Shown here one piece after another: positions 28,231-36,288 of a DNA stretch of 64,000 nucleotides. Numbering within the stretch: the first letter of the stretch is position 1; the number at the start of each line of letters is the position of its first letter. This DNA comes from Pandoraea anapnoica (GTDB lineage: Bacteria; Pseudomonadota; Gammaproteobacteria; Burkholderiales; Burkholderiaceae), in contig NZ_CABPSP010000015.1 in assembly GCF_902459765.1 (NCBI RefSeq), forward strand, positions 1 to 64,000, written 5' to 3'. The position numbers and the translations under genes were made by a program. A model generated the notes under the pieces. The model saw only the letters and a list, made by a program, of their open reading frames with translations. It was not told where the DNA came from and did no database searches.

Positions 28231-28290
28231 CCGTAGATTGTCCGAATCGGAGCCGAGAGGGACGAAAATAGCCCACTAGGCCATTCGGCG
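28231..28290 (+). repeat. Diverged non-coding repeat, copy 2
   Basis: Counterpart of 26738-26798: CCGTAGATTGTCCGAATCGG, then ACGAAAATAGCCCACTAGGC. It is the same orientation as copy 1, about 1.5 kb away, and flanks the repressor/FkbM pair. Confidence 0.5.
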
Positions 28291-28343
28291 CGAGCGGGCT
28301 GGAGTTACCGGGCCGGGGCGCGCCTAGCCGCCCTACGCCCGAT

Positions 28344-28541
28344 TTAGCGCGTTTTGCACGGCGGCACGGACAACGCCCGCAACTCGCGCCTAGCCGCTGC
28401 GCGTATGGACTTGTTGCCGTTGGGGTATCGCGCCATCTCTTCGAGCAAAGCTATCGCCCTCCCCCTGCTCCAGATTTTTTCGTGCTGACCGCTTTCCCAC
28501 AGTCGGTCGAACTCCTCTCGCGTCATCATAGTTTCGTTCAT
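28344..28541 (-). CDS. Small hypothetical protein (65 aa)
   Basis: A 65-residue, charged, helical protein, MNETMMTREEFDRLWESGQHEKIWSRG..., ending RRELRALSVPPCKTR. No family recognised. Its ATG overlaps the stop of the upstream 170-residue gene by 4 nt, which strongly suggests it is translated with it. It is the last gene of a three-gene leftward set in the element's early-looking region. Confidence 0.6.
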   Translation of the reverse strand: MNETMMTREEFDRLWESGQHEKIWSRGRAIALLEEMARYPNGNKSIRAAARRELRALSVPPCKTR

Positions 28542-29050
28542 GCTGCGGCCTCGCTGAAGTCCCGGTATTTGATCCGCGCGAGTGCCTTTAGCGACAAGTC
28601 ATATGGCAAATCCTTTGCCGCCCGTTCACAGAAGTCGCCATACTCCGCGACGGAGCCTGCTACGCCGCCCAGCACGCCGCCCTTGCTGATACGGTCCTCA
28701 TGATATTTACGCGACCGTGACGGCAACAGCCCGATGTCGATGAGGTAGTCGATGATGGACAAGAAAGCCCACACACGCTCGTCCCGCTGCGGCTTTGCGG
28801 CGATTGCCAGTTGCCAGAGGCCGCTGACCTGATCCCCTTGTACGCTTGTGGAGAAGGTGATCGCAAACTGAAAAACCAGCCATCCATTCGGCAGCTTGAA
28901 CGTGCCGCTGAGCATCGCGAGCTTTCCGTCAAGGTTGGTCACGCTCGATATAAATTGGACATTGTCGAAGCACGGTTTGAGATTCGGAATCGTGTTGATG
29001 GCTCGGCACAGCTTGGCGAAGAGAAAAGTCTCCGCGATTTTTTTATTCAT
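28538..29050 (-). CDS. Hypothetical protein (170 aa)
   Basis: A 170-residue soluble protein, MNKKIAETFLFAKLCRAINTIPNLKPCFDNVQF..., with no motif I recognise. Glycine-rich GGVLGGVAGSVAEYGDF lies near residue 128. It overlaps the next gene (28541) by ATGA and lies 67 nt after the 210-residue gene, so the three appear to form one leftward transcript. Confidence 0.65.
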   Translation of the reverse strand: MNKKIAETFLFAKLCRAINTIPNLKPCFDNVQFISSVTNLDGKLAMLSGTFKLPNGWLVFQFAITFSTSVQGDQVSGLWQLAIAAKPQRDERVWAFLSIIDYLIDIGLLPSRSRKYHEDRISKGGVLGGVAGSVAEYGDFCERAAKDLPYDLSLKALARIKYRDFSEAAA

Positions 29051-29117
29051 GATTTATCAATACTAAAATTTCTATCAAGTTGCCGTGCTCTTCCAGTTGC
29101 AGCGCGGCCACACATGT

Positions 29118-29750
29118 TTATTCTTTCCCTTCGAACATGGCGTAGAGCGCTTCGTCGTTTACCGAGACTGGCGCCAAGCCCAACTTGATGCGTGCGATGT
29201 TTTGCGGCGTATCCATTTCCATCGCCGCCTGGAGTTCTATGGCCCTTTTCGCAGCGGCCTCGCGCTGGAGCCTCGTTTCGTGGTCTAGGGCGAACCAGCT
29301 GCCGCCGTCCTGACCATTGCGGCGGCTGATAAGGCCAGCCGCGTCATCCGGATTGCCCTCTGCGGAGGGGTGGATGATGGAATCGACTTGGGTGGAAATC
29401 TTCTGGATGGCCGCCGCAATCGCCTTAACAAAGCGCGGGTCGCGCGCGAGTGCTTCGAGTTCGGGATAGCCCGAGTCGCGACACGTGATCAACGCATCAA
29501 GCCCCGCCGCGAGGGTGGTTGCGGCCTTGACGCATTTCCCAAGGCGCGCGCGGTCTTGAAGGCCGAGCGTTGACGGGGTGACGCTGCGCAGGCCCTTAAC
29601 GGACGGCACTACTGTGTCCATAGCGTTAGCATGCGCCTTAGCACGCTTCGTGTTGAAGCCGTTGGCAGCGCGGTAAATTTCGCGTAGTTGATCATTCGTT
29701 AGAGTACGAACACCGCGCGGAATCTTGTCGTGAACCATACGAGTTGCCAT
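29118..29750 (-). CDS. Hypothetical phage-like protein (210 aa)
   Basis: A 210-residue protein. Its N-terminus is basic (MATRMVHDKIPRGVRTLTNDQLREIYRAANGFNTKRAKAHANAM) and its C-terminus is rich in helices with Glu and Ala. No family recognised. It is the first gene of the leftward three-gene set, and its upstream region carries the 30007-30026 palindrome shared with the divergent rightward genes. Confidence 0.65.
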   Translation of the reverse strand: MATRMVHDKIPRGVRTLTNDQLREIYRAANGFNTKRAKAHANAMDTVVPSVKGLRSVTPSTLGLQDRARLGKCVKAATTLAAGLDALITCRDSGYPELEALARDPRFVKAIAAAIQKISTQVDSIIHPSAEGNPDDAAGLISRRNGQDGGSWFALDHETRLQREAAAKRAIELQAAMEMDTPQNIARIKLGLAPVSVNDEALYAMFEGKE

Positions 29751-30321
29751 AGTAACAATCCTTTAAAATAGGATTCCGAATATTTTTAAGTAAATACGAG
29801 CCGTTCGCCTATAAATAATCTAAGGCAAGTCAATGTCTTCCACGCATCAACGCACTCAAAGCGAGTCACGGAGTAAAAACATCAAGTGCACCGAAATCTA
29901 GAAAAAATCCCGGGTGGCGCGTGAAGATGAACGACACTCTTCGGACTAGCACAAAAAATGTGAACATCTTCCGCACAGATTGAAAAATATTTTGCTAGGC
30001 AATCGGCTACTGTTGAACAACAATAGACGGGCTTACTTGATCCGCTCCTAGCGTTCTGCTGAAGCGGAGGCATCAAGCAAGTCCGGCGAAAACCTCTACG
30101 GCACTCCTCGCCACGGTCTCGACTGGGTTGTCCTGCCCCCTCCGGCAGGAGACCAACAGAAAATCCGCCTATCTCGGCAAGCTCGATTGGTCGCACAACG
30201 CGGCCTGAGTCGCTTCGAGCCCGTCAACCTCCCGATTTGTTTTTTTAATTTGTCGCCGCGATTACGCAGCAGGCGTCTGCTCGTACACGCTTGCGATTTC
30301 ACAATTTGGAGCAAGACCAAA
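29751..30321. other. Divergent control region, 570 nt without a gene
   Basis: AT-richer than the flanks (29750-29830, 29975-30025). It contains the 20-bp imperfect palindrome at 30007-30026. Leftward and rightward element transcripts should both start here. I see no coding frame worth calling. Confidence 0.55.
30007..30026. promoter_or_regulatory. Palindrome CTAnTGTTGAACAACAnTAG, candidate operator
   Basis: A 20-bp inverted repeat interrupted by one non-matching pair in each arm, lying between divergently transcribed gene sets. Possible target for the XRE or the ribbon-helix-helix protein (inference). Confidence 0.45.
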
Positions 30322-30513
30322 ATGGCACTTATATACACCGTGGAAACCATCAACGACATCGAGAAAGGCCAGCTTTGTCTCGACATGGATCGCAGGGCAC
30401 TCGCTTACGTACTCTCGTTCGTCAATCCCAAGCAACGCTCAATCGCCGCCCGGCAAGCCAAACGGCACATGTTTAAACATGGAATCAATGCTAAGACTCC
30501 CTCGAAAGAGTAA
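30322..30513 (+). CDS. Small hypothetical protein (63 aa)
   Basis: A 63-residue protein, MALIYTVETINDIEKGQLCLDMDRRALAYVLSF..., with a basic tail (RQAKRHMFKHGINAKTPSK). The frame is open further upstream, but ATG 30322 follows GCAAGACC and starts a sensible sequence. No family recognised. It is followed by a hairpin that may end its transcript. Confidence 0.55.
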   Translation: MALIYTVETINDIEKGQLCLDMDRRALAYVLSFVNPKQRSIAARQAKRHMFKHGINAKTPSKE

Positions 30514-30529
30514 GTCCTGCAGGCCGGTG

Positions 30530-30556
30530 GCCCGCAGCTTCGTGCTGCGGGCTCTT
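30530..30556 (+). terminator. Hairpin, possible terminator
   Basis: GCCCGCAG (30530-30537) pairs with CTGCGGGC (30545-30552), 7-nt loop, followed only by TCTTGTT. Weak or partial termination. Confidence 0.5.
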
Positions 30557-30643
30557 GTTCGAACGGCGATATGGCGGTGGCCTAAATGGACATGCGTAAA
30601 GACGCGAGAATAGAGCCGTACCGAACGCACCGAGGAGCGACAG

Positions 30644-30877
30644 ATGCAAGGCAACGCAAATATCACGTTCGTTACTTCGCAGGAGTTCCGCGACGAAGTG
30701 GAAAATGCTGCCGCGTCGCTGGGCCTAACGAAGAGCGAATTTATCCGGCTGGCCGTTATCTATGCGATGAAGGAGCGCCCAACCGCCGCGTTCGCCGCGA
30801 GAAGCGGCATGCGCCGCAAGGGAAACCCTAACTTCGGCAGGAAGCCTGCGGGGTCAAGAAGAACCGCTGAGGCTTGA
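30644..30877 (+). CDS. Ribbon-helix-helix (CopG-like) DNA-binding protein
   Basis: A 77-residue protein. ANITFVTSQEFRDEVENAAASLGLTKSEFIRLAVIYAMKE fits the strand-helix-helix layout of Arc/CopG regulators, with a basic tail (RRKGNPNFGRKPAGSRR). GAGGAG lies before ATG 30644. Placed directly ahead of the VapE-type gene, it may control replication genes of the element. Confidence 0.7.
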   Translation: MQGNANITFVTSQEFRDEVENAAASLGLTKSEFIRLAVIYAMKERPTAAFAARSGMRRKGNPNFGRKPAGSRRTAEA

Positions 30878-30913
30878 ACCCAAACGGCTTCGATCGATAA
30901 TTGGCATCGATAG

Positions 30914-32590
30914 ATGTGGCTATCAAATAATTACTTTCAAAAATTTAGTATGCCTAATAATTATGGAACCAACAAAGAAAGCGATGAAAACTCCATTTCA
31001 AATAGATACTCGCCATCATGTATTGGGGCGATTTCTAATGGATTCGAGGCCGGCAATCGGGCCGTCGAAGAGAGCCTAGCGCGTCAAATCGAGAACGAAA
31101 AGGCGAGCGAAGCCGCTGCTGCGGCGTTGCTTAAAGAGCCGGACATCGTCAAGCGCGCGAAGGCGCTGTTCATGGCGCAGCAGATCCAGTTCAAGGACGT
31201 GAAGAAGGTGCGGCAGGGCGACGCGTTTATCACGCAACCGCTCATGACCGACGAGAATAAACTTTGCGTGCTGAACGCGCTGTTTGGTGGCGTGGAAGAT
31301 ATCCCGCATCGCGATAGCTATCGCGGCCGCATCGTGGATCACGAGGATAAGATCATTGACGATCAATACCCGGTCACGCGCTTGGTCGCGGCTTTCTCTG
31401 CCGCCGGGTTGAAGGGCGTTCCCTTGAAGGCCGCGCGAGAAGTGATTAGGGAATACGCGCTAGACCACGAGCGCAACGACTTGATCGATCGCTTGGAGAA
31501 GAAAATCCCGGAGTGGGACGGCAAGCCGCGAATGAAGAAGAAACTGATTGAGCTATTCGAGTTGCGCGATACGCCGCTGATCCAAAACGTCGGCCAATAC
31601 TTCTGGCTGTCTCTGTTCAACCGAATGATGATGCCGGGTTCGTTGGCTCCGATTGCGATTGCCCTCATTGGGGCGCAAGGCTGTGGTAAATCCCTCTTCG
31701 CAAAAAAGCTTTGCCAGATTCTTACCGACGATGAAGAGTCTGATTCGGTCCAGTTGAACCTTGACGGCGACTGGATGGAGTTCTTACGAGCGATAACGGG
31801 CAAAAGCGTTATCGCCACGGTTGGTGAAATGGCCGGCTTCACGCGAGCCGACACCAACAAGATCAAAGATATCACCACGCGTACTTCTGACCAGATGCAC
31901 TACAAGTTCGAGGGCACGTTCACGCAACAGCGGCAGTGGATCATGATGCTGGACGGCAACAAGTATGAGCTTCAGCGCGACGAGACCGGTAATCGGCGGT
32001 TTATACCGCTCTTCTGCGGCCAGTTGGCGGATGTCGGCGGACAGCCGCGCTGGCGTCAGGACTTTGAGGCGATATTCGATGATAACGAGCGCGGCATCTG
32101 TTTCGAGGATGACGTGTGGCAAATCATGGCCGAGTGCGCCGAATGGATGGACGACAACGGCGAGTCGGGCTATACGGCGTTTGTCCGAGAGGTAGTGCGA
32201 CAGGTTACGGCATTTAACGCCGCAGAGGTTGCTGCAGAGCGCGGCATTGTGGTGGACGGCGATATTGAGACGTATCTCGACTTGGCCTTGAGCAAAGTGA
32301 AACTTGAGGTCGTTCCGATGCGAGATGGCAGCGGCAAGTGCTGCGTACGCGTGGACCGTGTGGCGCTGCACGATGTAATTCACGACCTGTCGAACGGTAA
32401 AGCGAAGATTCACCCGAGCGGCCTGCTGAAGGCGATGGCCGCGCGTGGGGCTGAGGAAGTGAAACCTAGCGGCGTTCGGAAGTATCGGTTTGCGCATCTG
32501 GCGGACCAAGATGCGTTCGATGCGATGCTGGCCGCGCGCAACCCGTCGCCTGATGACGAAGCCGCGAAGGTGGAAAAAGAGCGATTCTGA
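30914..32590 (+). CDS. VapE-family P-loop protein (satellite replication/helicase type)
   Basis: A 558-residue protein. Residues about 200-420 form the virulence-associated E (VapE) domain: DRLEKKIPEWDGKPR, Walker A GAQGCGKS at 253-260, ITGKSVIATVGEMAGF and EGTFTQQRQWIMMLDGN, then ETGNRRFIPL. VapE proteins are superfamily-3-like helicases found in phages and satellites, often with primase. There is no clear primase domain here. The first 40 residues are AT-rich in codon use and the start is uncertain, with no good ribosome site. Tandem TCTAAG repeats follow downstream. Confidence 0.82.
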   Translation: MWLSNNYFQKFSMPNNYGTNKESDENSISNRYSPSCIGAISNGFEAGNRAVEESLARQIENEKASEAAAAALLKEPDIVKRAKALFMAQQIQFKDVKKVRQGDAFITQPLMTDENKLCVLNALFGGVEDIPHRDSYRGRIVDHEDKIIDDQYPVTRLVAAFSAAGLKGVPLKAAREVIREYALDHERNDLIDRLEKKIPEWDGKPRMKKKLIELFELRDTPLIQNVGQYFWLSLFNRMMMPGSLAPIAIALIGAQGCGKSLFAKKLCQILTDDEESDSVQLNLDGDWMEFLRAITGKSVIATVGEMAGFTRADTNKIKDITTRTSDQMHYKFEGTFTQQRQWIMMLDGNKYELQRDETGNRRFIPLFCGQLADVGGQPRWRQDFEAIFDDNERGICFEDDVWQIMAECAEWMDDNGESGYTAFVREVVRQVTAFNAAEVAAERGIVVDGDIETYLDLALSKVKLEVVPMRDGSGKCCVRVDRVALHDVIHDLSNGKAKIHPSGLLKAMAARGAEEVKPSGVRKYRFAHLADQDAFDAMLAARNPSPDDEAAKVEKERF

Positions 32591-33429
32591 ACTGGTGCGA
32601 TGTAGATGTGCTTGTGCGGCGTTGCTCGGTTCGGGTGATGCCGTTTTCGTTTCTGCGGACGTTTGGCGGCGTGATTTGACATTCTTTCGCGTGCGGCGGC
32701 GCTTAGAGCGTCTGACGTTCGGGATCTAAGGGCTGGGGCGGATCTAAGAGCAGGACACCGGAGACCCTTTAGTCGCGCGGCTTGTACATTGGTCGGGACG
32801 GGCTTAGACCTTAGAGATAGAGACGGCGCGCTTTTGCAACTATATATACCCTCTTTATCTCTCTACTTACTTTCTACGTCTAGATATCTAAGGTTCTAAG
32901 GGTCTAAGAAAGGGTAAACGCTTGAAGGTAAAGGAGAATTCGCTAGAGCGATTCTTAGACCGCCCGGACTGCTGCGGCTATCACTTAGGTCTAAGCCCGA
33001 ATAATATCCATCATCCTACGCAGCAAGCAGCTTCGGACCACGGGCCGTGGACCTTTCCCTCAAGCGCATCCTGCGCAACCCTCGCGGCTATATCGTCGGC
33101 CCAAACCAGACGGCGTGCACGCCAGCGACGAATGGCACCCTGCCGGATAAGGGCTGTCGCTCACAAGCCGTACAACAGTCGACTGAGCCGTAAGACGCGG
33201 GACGGACTCGCGGCGGTATTTCAGCGACGAACCGCCCGCCCGAAATACCCGAAGAGCAGCCCCGGAACGCGCGCCGCCCAGCGAAAACCGTGTTCTCGCG
33301 GCCTGCATCGACCCAGCCCACACAACCCTACCCGAACGCCCCACGAACGGCTCCGGCAGCGCCAGCTAGACCACGACACTAGCGCCCGTCAAACTCGCGC
33401 GTAATACCTAGTACATTGGATCAATAGAT
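32591..33429. other. 840-nt region with repeat cluster, no clear gene
   Basis: The left third holds the TCTAAG repeat cluster and an AT-rich tract (32838-32890). The right part is GC-rich. A 48-codon frame from GTG 33049 (VDLSLKRILRNPRGYIVGP...) is possible, but it has no ribosome site and I do not call it. Confidence 0.55.
32702..32995. repeat. Ten TCTAAG/CTTAGA repeats, candidate replication origin
   Basis: TCTAAG occurs at 32725, 32743, 32887, 32895, 32903 and 32990; its complement CTTAGA at 32702, 32803, 32810 and 32954. Three copies at 32887-32908 are spaced exactly 8 bp. Two at 32803-32815 are 7 bp apart. CTTAG-GT-CTAAG at 32984-32995 is a palindrome. A 50-nt AT-rich stretch (TATATATACC...) lies between the clusters. 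Repeats beside an AT-rich tract downstream of a replication gene is the arrangement of iteron origins. Confidence 0.65.
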
Positions 33430-33888
33430 ATGGTCGCGGCCATCGAAACATTCAGCAACGAATTCATCGCGCACATCCACAGGGACGCGCTGCTGCGTTA
33501 CGTCAAACTTCGCGCCGATGGCCACACCAGCATCGCAGCATTGACAGGCGCTTTCGGTCACGAGTACGCCATGACCATGAACCCGTTCGCTTACATCAAC
33601 CTCATCGAAACGTCGGACGCATACAAACGCACGCTGGTTACGGCTGTAGCGGAAAAAAAGGACAACCCCATCTGGGACTCAGAGCAAGCAGCCCGTGTGC
33701 TCTTCTCCATCGCTACCGACGAGACCGCCAAACGCGCCGAGCGCATCGCGGCAGCGAAAGAGCTCAATGTGTTGTTCGGCATCACGATCATTGACGACAA
33801 GGGCAACACGCGGCGCGGCAGTCTAACGCTGGACGACCTGCTGAAGATGACGCCGTCCGCTCCGGGCACCGCGTCGAAGGCACACTGA
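33430..33888 (+). CDS. Hypothetical protein, possibly small-terminase-like
   Basis: A 152-residue helical protein, MVAAIETFSNEFIAHIHRDALLRYVKLRADGHTSIAALTGAF... The segment ARVLFSIATDETAKRAERIAAAKELNVLFGIT resembles the RIAAxRELN...G helix pattern of some phage small terminase proteins, and the first half could be an HTH. That assignment is weak. There is no large terminase in the element, which is usual in satellites that redirect helper packaging. The next gene follows 5 nt after the stop. Confidence 0.5.
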   Translation: MVAAIETFSNEFIAHIHRDALLRYVKLRADGHTSIAALTGAFGHEYAMTMNPFAYINLIETSDAYKRTLVTAVAEKKDNPIWDSEQAARVLFSIATDETAKRAERIAAAKELNVLFGITIIDDKGNTRRGSLTLDDLLKMTPSAPGTASKAH

Positions 33889-33893
33889 GCGCC

Positions 33894-34676
33894 ATGCTAG
33901 ACCGAGAGACCTATCAACGCCTTCTCAACGCACATGGGCGACGCGTCGCTAATCGCGCGGCCGTTGAATCGACACCAAAGAATCAGCGCGGCTGGACGGT
34001 CTTCTACGCGTGCTACGGCAGCGAGCGCGACCTGCCGGAAAACGAGCGCTCGAAGCCGGGAAACCCCGCCAACGCGTTCGACCCGACAGGATGGAACGCC
34101 CTATACCAGAATCATCCGACTGACGAGCGCGGCGCACTTCACCACGTGACAAACGGCCAAAGTAAGTATTGGCTCGATCAGTTGCTCGGAGCGCGGGAAT
34201 TCTGGGGAGGCTGGGTCATCCGCTTTCTATATGACAGCCTAGAATTTGGTGGCGAGTCGAACGCCACTTGGGACGCCATCGCAGATGACCAAGGCGAGTT
34301 CATGTCGGCGGCGGACGGCGGCACCTTATGCGCTTGGCAGCCGGGCTGGATCGGATGGAAAAATTGGACGCGCAGCCTTAGCGATAGCGACTTGAAAAAT
34401 CTGCGGCACGTGCTCGGGTGGCTGCGCGGTAGCGAATTTACCCATCAATGGCCTGGGCCGGGAACACCGGAGAGCGCGGCATTCAAGGTGACGCCCAAGG
34501 TGGAAAAAAATGACGTTTTCCTGAACGCGCTACTGGCTCAGCCCCCTGGCAACGCCTCGAACTACGCGGCCAGCGAGCATACGGGACGCTCAGCGCCAGC
34601 TGAGGCGCGCTTCGATCAAGCAGACAGCGCACTCCGCACGCAAACGAAAGGGGGCAAGGCGAAACCAACGAAGTGA
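33894..34676 (+). CDS. Hypothetical protein (260 aa)
   Basis: A 260-residue, Trp-rich soluble protein, MLDRETYQRLLNAHGRRVANRAAVESTPKNQRGWTVFYACYG..., with WLDQLLGAREFWGGWVIRFLYDSLEFGG and a low-complexity C-terminal tail ending TKGGKAKPTK. No family recognised. It is co-directional with and 5 nt behind the 152-residue gene, so the two are probably one unit. The toxin-type operon starts after it with its own promoter. Confidence 0.6.
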   Translation: MLDRETYQRLLNAHGRRVANRAAVESTPKNQRGWTVFYACYGSERDLPENERSKPGNPANAFDPTGWNALYQNHPTDERGALHHVTNGQSKYWLDQLLGAREFWGGWVIRFLYDSLEFGGESNATWDAIADDQGEFMSAADGGTLCAWQPGWIGWKNWTRSLSDSDLKNLRHVLGWLRGSEFTHQWPGPGTPESAAFKVTPKVEKNDVFLNALLAQPPGNASNYAASEHTGRSAPAEARFDQADSALRTQTKGGKAKPTK

Positions 34677-34744
34677 CGTGCCTTGCTAGCTGTTGAGGAG
34701 AAGCCCCCCCCCTTGGGAATGAAAAAAGCCAGCCACCATATAAT

Positions 34745-34807
34745 GTTCCCAAAATGGGAACTTTACAGTCGATGATTTGCCGAGTATAGTGATCCCAAAT
34801 TGGGAAC
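34745..34807 (+). promoter_or_regulatory. Paired operators GTTCCCAnnnTGGGAAC before the toxin operon
   Basis: GTTCCCAAAATGGGAAC at 34745-34761 is a perfect 7+7 palindrome. GATCCCAAATTGGGAAC at 34791-34807 differs at one arm position. The centres are 46 bp apart and the second lies 5 nt before the toxin ATG. A TATAGT box (34785-34790) between them may be the -10. HigA-type antitoxins autoregulate through such paired palindromes. Confidence 0.75.
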
Positions 34808-34811
34808 AAAA

Positions 34812-35072
34812 ATGCGGTTACTCGGCAAAAACAAACTTCAGTTGAATTTGGACAGAGACGCGCAGATCTGGCTTCGAAGCTGGATTGCGGAGTTGATGTC
34901 GGCGCACTGGAAGGCTCCGGCCGACGTGCTGGCGCAATTTCCGAAAGCGACCCCTGTATCGTCCGATACATTTCTATTCAATGTGGGAGTGGCTGCGTGG
35001 ATCATCGAACTGTCCGTGCACTTTCCGCAGGAAATCGCATTGGTAGTGCGAATGGAACAAGCTGCATCATGA
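34812..35072 (+). CDS. HigB-like toxin homologue (short)
   Basis: An 86-residue protein, MRLLGKNKLQLNLDRDAQIWLRSWIAELMSAHWKAPADVLAQFPKA..., then FLFNVGVAAWIIELSVHF. The pattern WLxxWxAExxxAxWKxPADV...FNV matches the HigB/RelE-type mRNA interferase family. It ends ALVVRMEQAAS and lacks the usual C-terminal HAEYDxID segment, so its catalytic status is uncertain. It overlaps the downstream HigA::ImmA gene by 4 nt (ATGA), the toxin-first order typical of higBA. Confidence 0.7.
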   Translation: MRLLGKNKLQLNLDRDAQIWLRSWIAELMSAHWKAPADVLAQFPKATPVSSDTFLFNVGVAAWIIELSVHFPQEIALVVRMEQAAS

Positions 35073-36286
35073 ATGACCTGAAAGTTATTAAGACGGATCA
35101 GCAGTATCACGAGTACTTGGAACAAGTTCACTCATTGATGATGTTGCATCCTGAGGCGGGTAGTACGGAAGCCGAGCGGCTTGAGTTGCTTTCTATTTTG
35201 GTTGACTCTTACGAGTCGCATCGCTTTCCAGTTGAGGCTCCGGATCCAGTTGATGCAATCGTCTTTCGGATGCAGGAACGCAGTCTCAAGCAGTCGGACC
35301 TTGTTCCGTATTTTGGCACACGTAGCCGAGTATCCGAAGTGCTGGGGCGTAAGCGCCCATTAACCGTGCCGATGATCCGTGCGCTCTCCATTGGTCTGGG
35401 AATTTCCGCAGATACCCTGGTAGGACTCGGCGCTGTCAAAGACGAACAGACAGAGGACGTGGTCGATTGGGCAAAGTTTCCCGTGAAGGAGATGGTCGCG
35501 CGAGGATGGTTTGCAAAATTTTCGTCGAAGGTATCTAAGAATGCTGATGACCTAGTAAAAACGTTTTTTTCTGATGTCGGCCTGCAGTTCGGTGGTGCAG
35601 CGTTTCGGCGAACGATCGGCGGGCAAGCTTATTCCCTGACAACGAAGTATGCGCTGCATGCTTGGCTGGCTAGGGTGATTCAGAAGGCTAGGGCACGTAC
35701 CGATGTGCCTCGAGATTTTCGCTCGGATGTCCTGTCTGGTGATTTTTTGCGTGAGCTGGCACAGCTGAGTTGGTTCGAGCAAGGGCCGTTACTTGCTGTA
35801 GAGTTTCTCGAGAAATACGGAATAGTTGTGGTGATGGAGTCGCAACTGAAAGGGACTGCTTTAGACGGTGCGGCTTTTAAGGATAGCAATGGAACTCCGA
35901 TTATTGCATTAACGCTTCGGCAAGATCGACTTGATAATTTTTGGTTCACGCTTCTTCATGAGGTTGCTCACATTTGGAAACACGTAGGTCAGGAAGAGAC
36001 GTTCCTTGATGATCTTGAAGTGTCGAGTGAGGATCGCCGTGAAGTCGAAGCAAATAGATTGGCACGTGAGGCATTTATCCCGCGGGTTGTGTGGAAGCGA
36101 AGCGACGCCTTTGTGTCACCGAGCAAAGAAAACATCGATGCACTTGCTCGTGAGTTGAAGATCAGTCCAGCTGTTATTGCGGGCCGACTGCGCCGCGAGC
36201 TGAATAACTATCAGCTCTTTAACGACATGGTCGGCTACGATCAGGTCAAGCGTCTTTTTGCGAACCGTTTGGGTCAAGGGGTATAA
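35069..36286 (+). CDS. HigA-like antitoxin fused to ImmA/IrrE metallopeptidase
   Basis: A 405-residue fusion. Residues 1 to about 120 match the long HigA antitoxin type (COG5499-like): LKVIKTDQQYHEYLEQV then MQERSLKQSDLVPYFGTRSRVSEVLGRKRPLTVPMIRALSIGLGIS (HTH). The C-terminal half is an ImmA/IrrE zinc peptidase with FTLLHEVAHIWKH (HExxH at 297-301) and a later EANRLAREAFIP helix with the third ligand. ImmA/IrrE enzymes cut repressors. Here the peptidase could cut the antitoxin part or another regulator when triggered. The stop is followed 2 nt later by the Beta-family gene. Confidence 0.82.
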   Translation: MNDLKVIKTDQQYHEYLEQVHSLMMLHPEAGSTEAERLELLSILVDSYESHRFPVEAPDPVDAIVFRMQERSLKQSDLVPYFGTRSRVSEVLGRKRPLTVPMIRALSIGLGISADTLVGLGAVKDEQTEDVVDWAKFPVKEMVARGWFAKFSSKVSKNADDLVKTFFSDVGLQFGGAAFRRTIGGQAYSLTTKYALHAWLARVIQKARARTDVPRDFRSDVLSGDFLRELAQLSWFEQGPLLAVEFLEKYGIVVVMESQLKGTALDGAAFKDSNGTPIIALTLRQDRLDNFWFTLLHEVAHIWKHVGQEETFLDDLEVSSEDRREVEANRLAREAFIPRVVWKRSDAFVSPSKENIDALARELKISPAVIAGRLRRELNNYQLFNDMVGYDQVKRLFANRLGQGV

Positions 36287-36288
36287 GA

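Noticed and set aside
32702-32995. CRISPR-like array
   Set aside because: The repeat unit is only 6 bp, in both orientations, with irregular spacing and no cas gene.
32922-33404. 160-codon frame after the repeat cluster
   Set aside because: Low-complexity Arg/Pro/Ser-rich product, no ribosome site, frame opens only in the GC-rich part.
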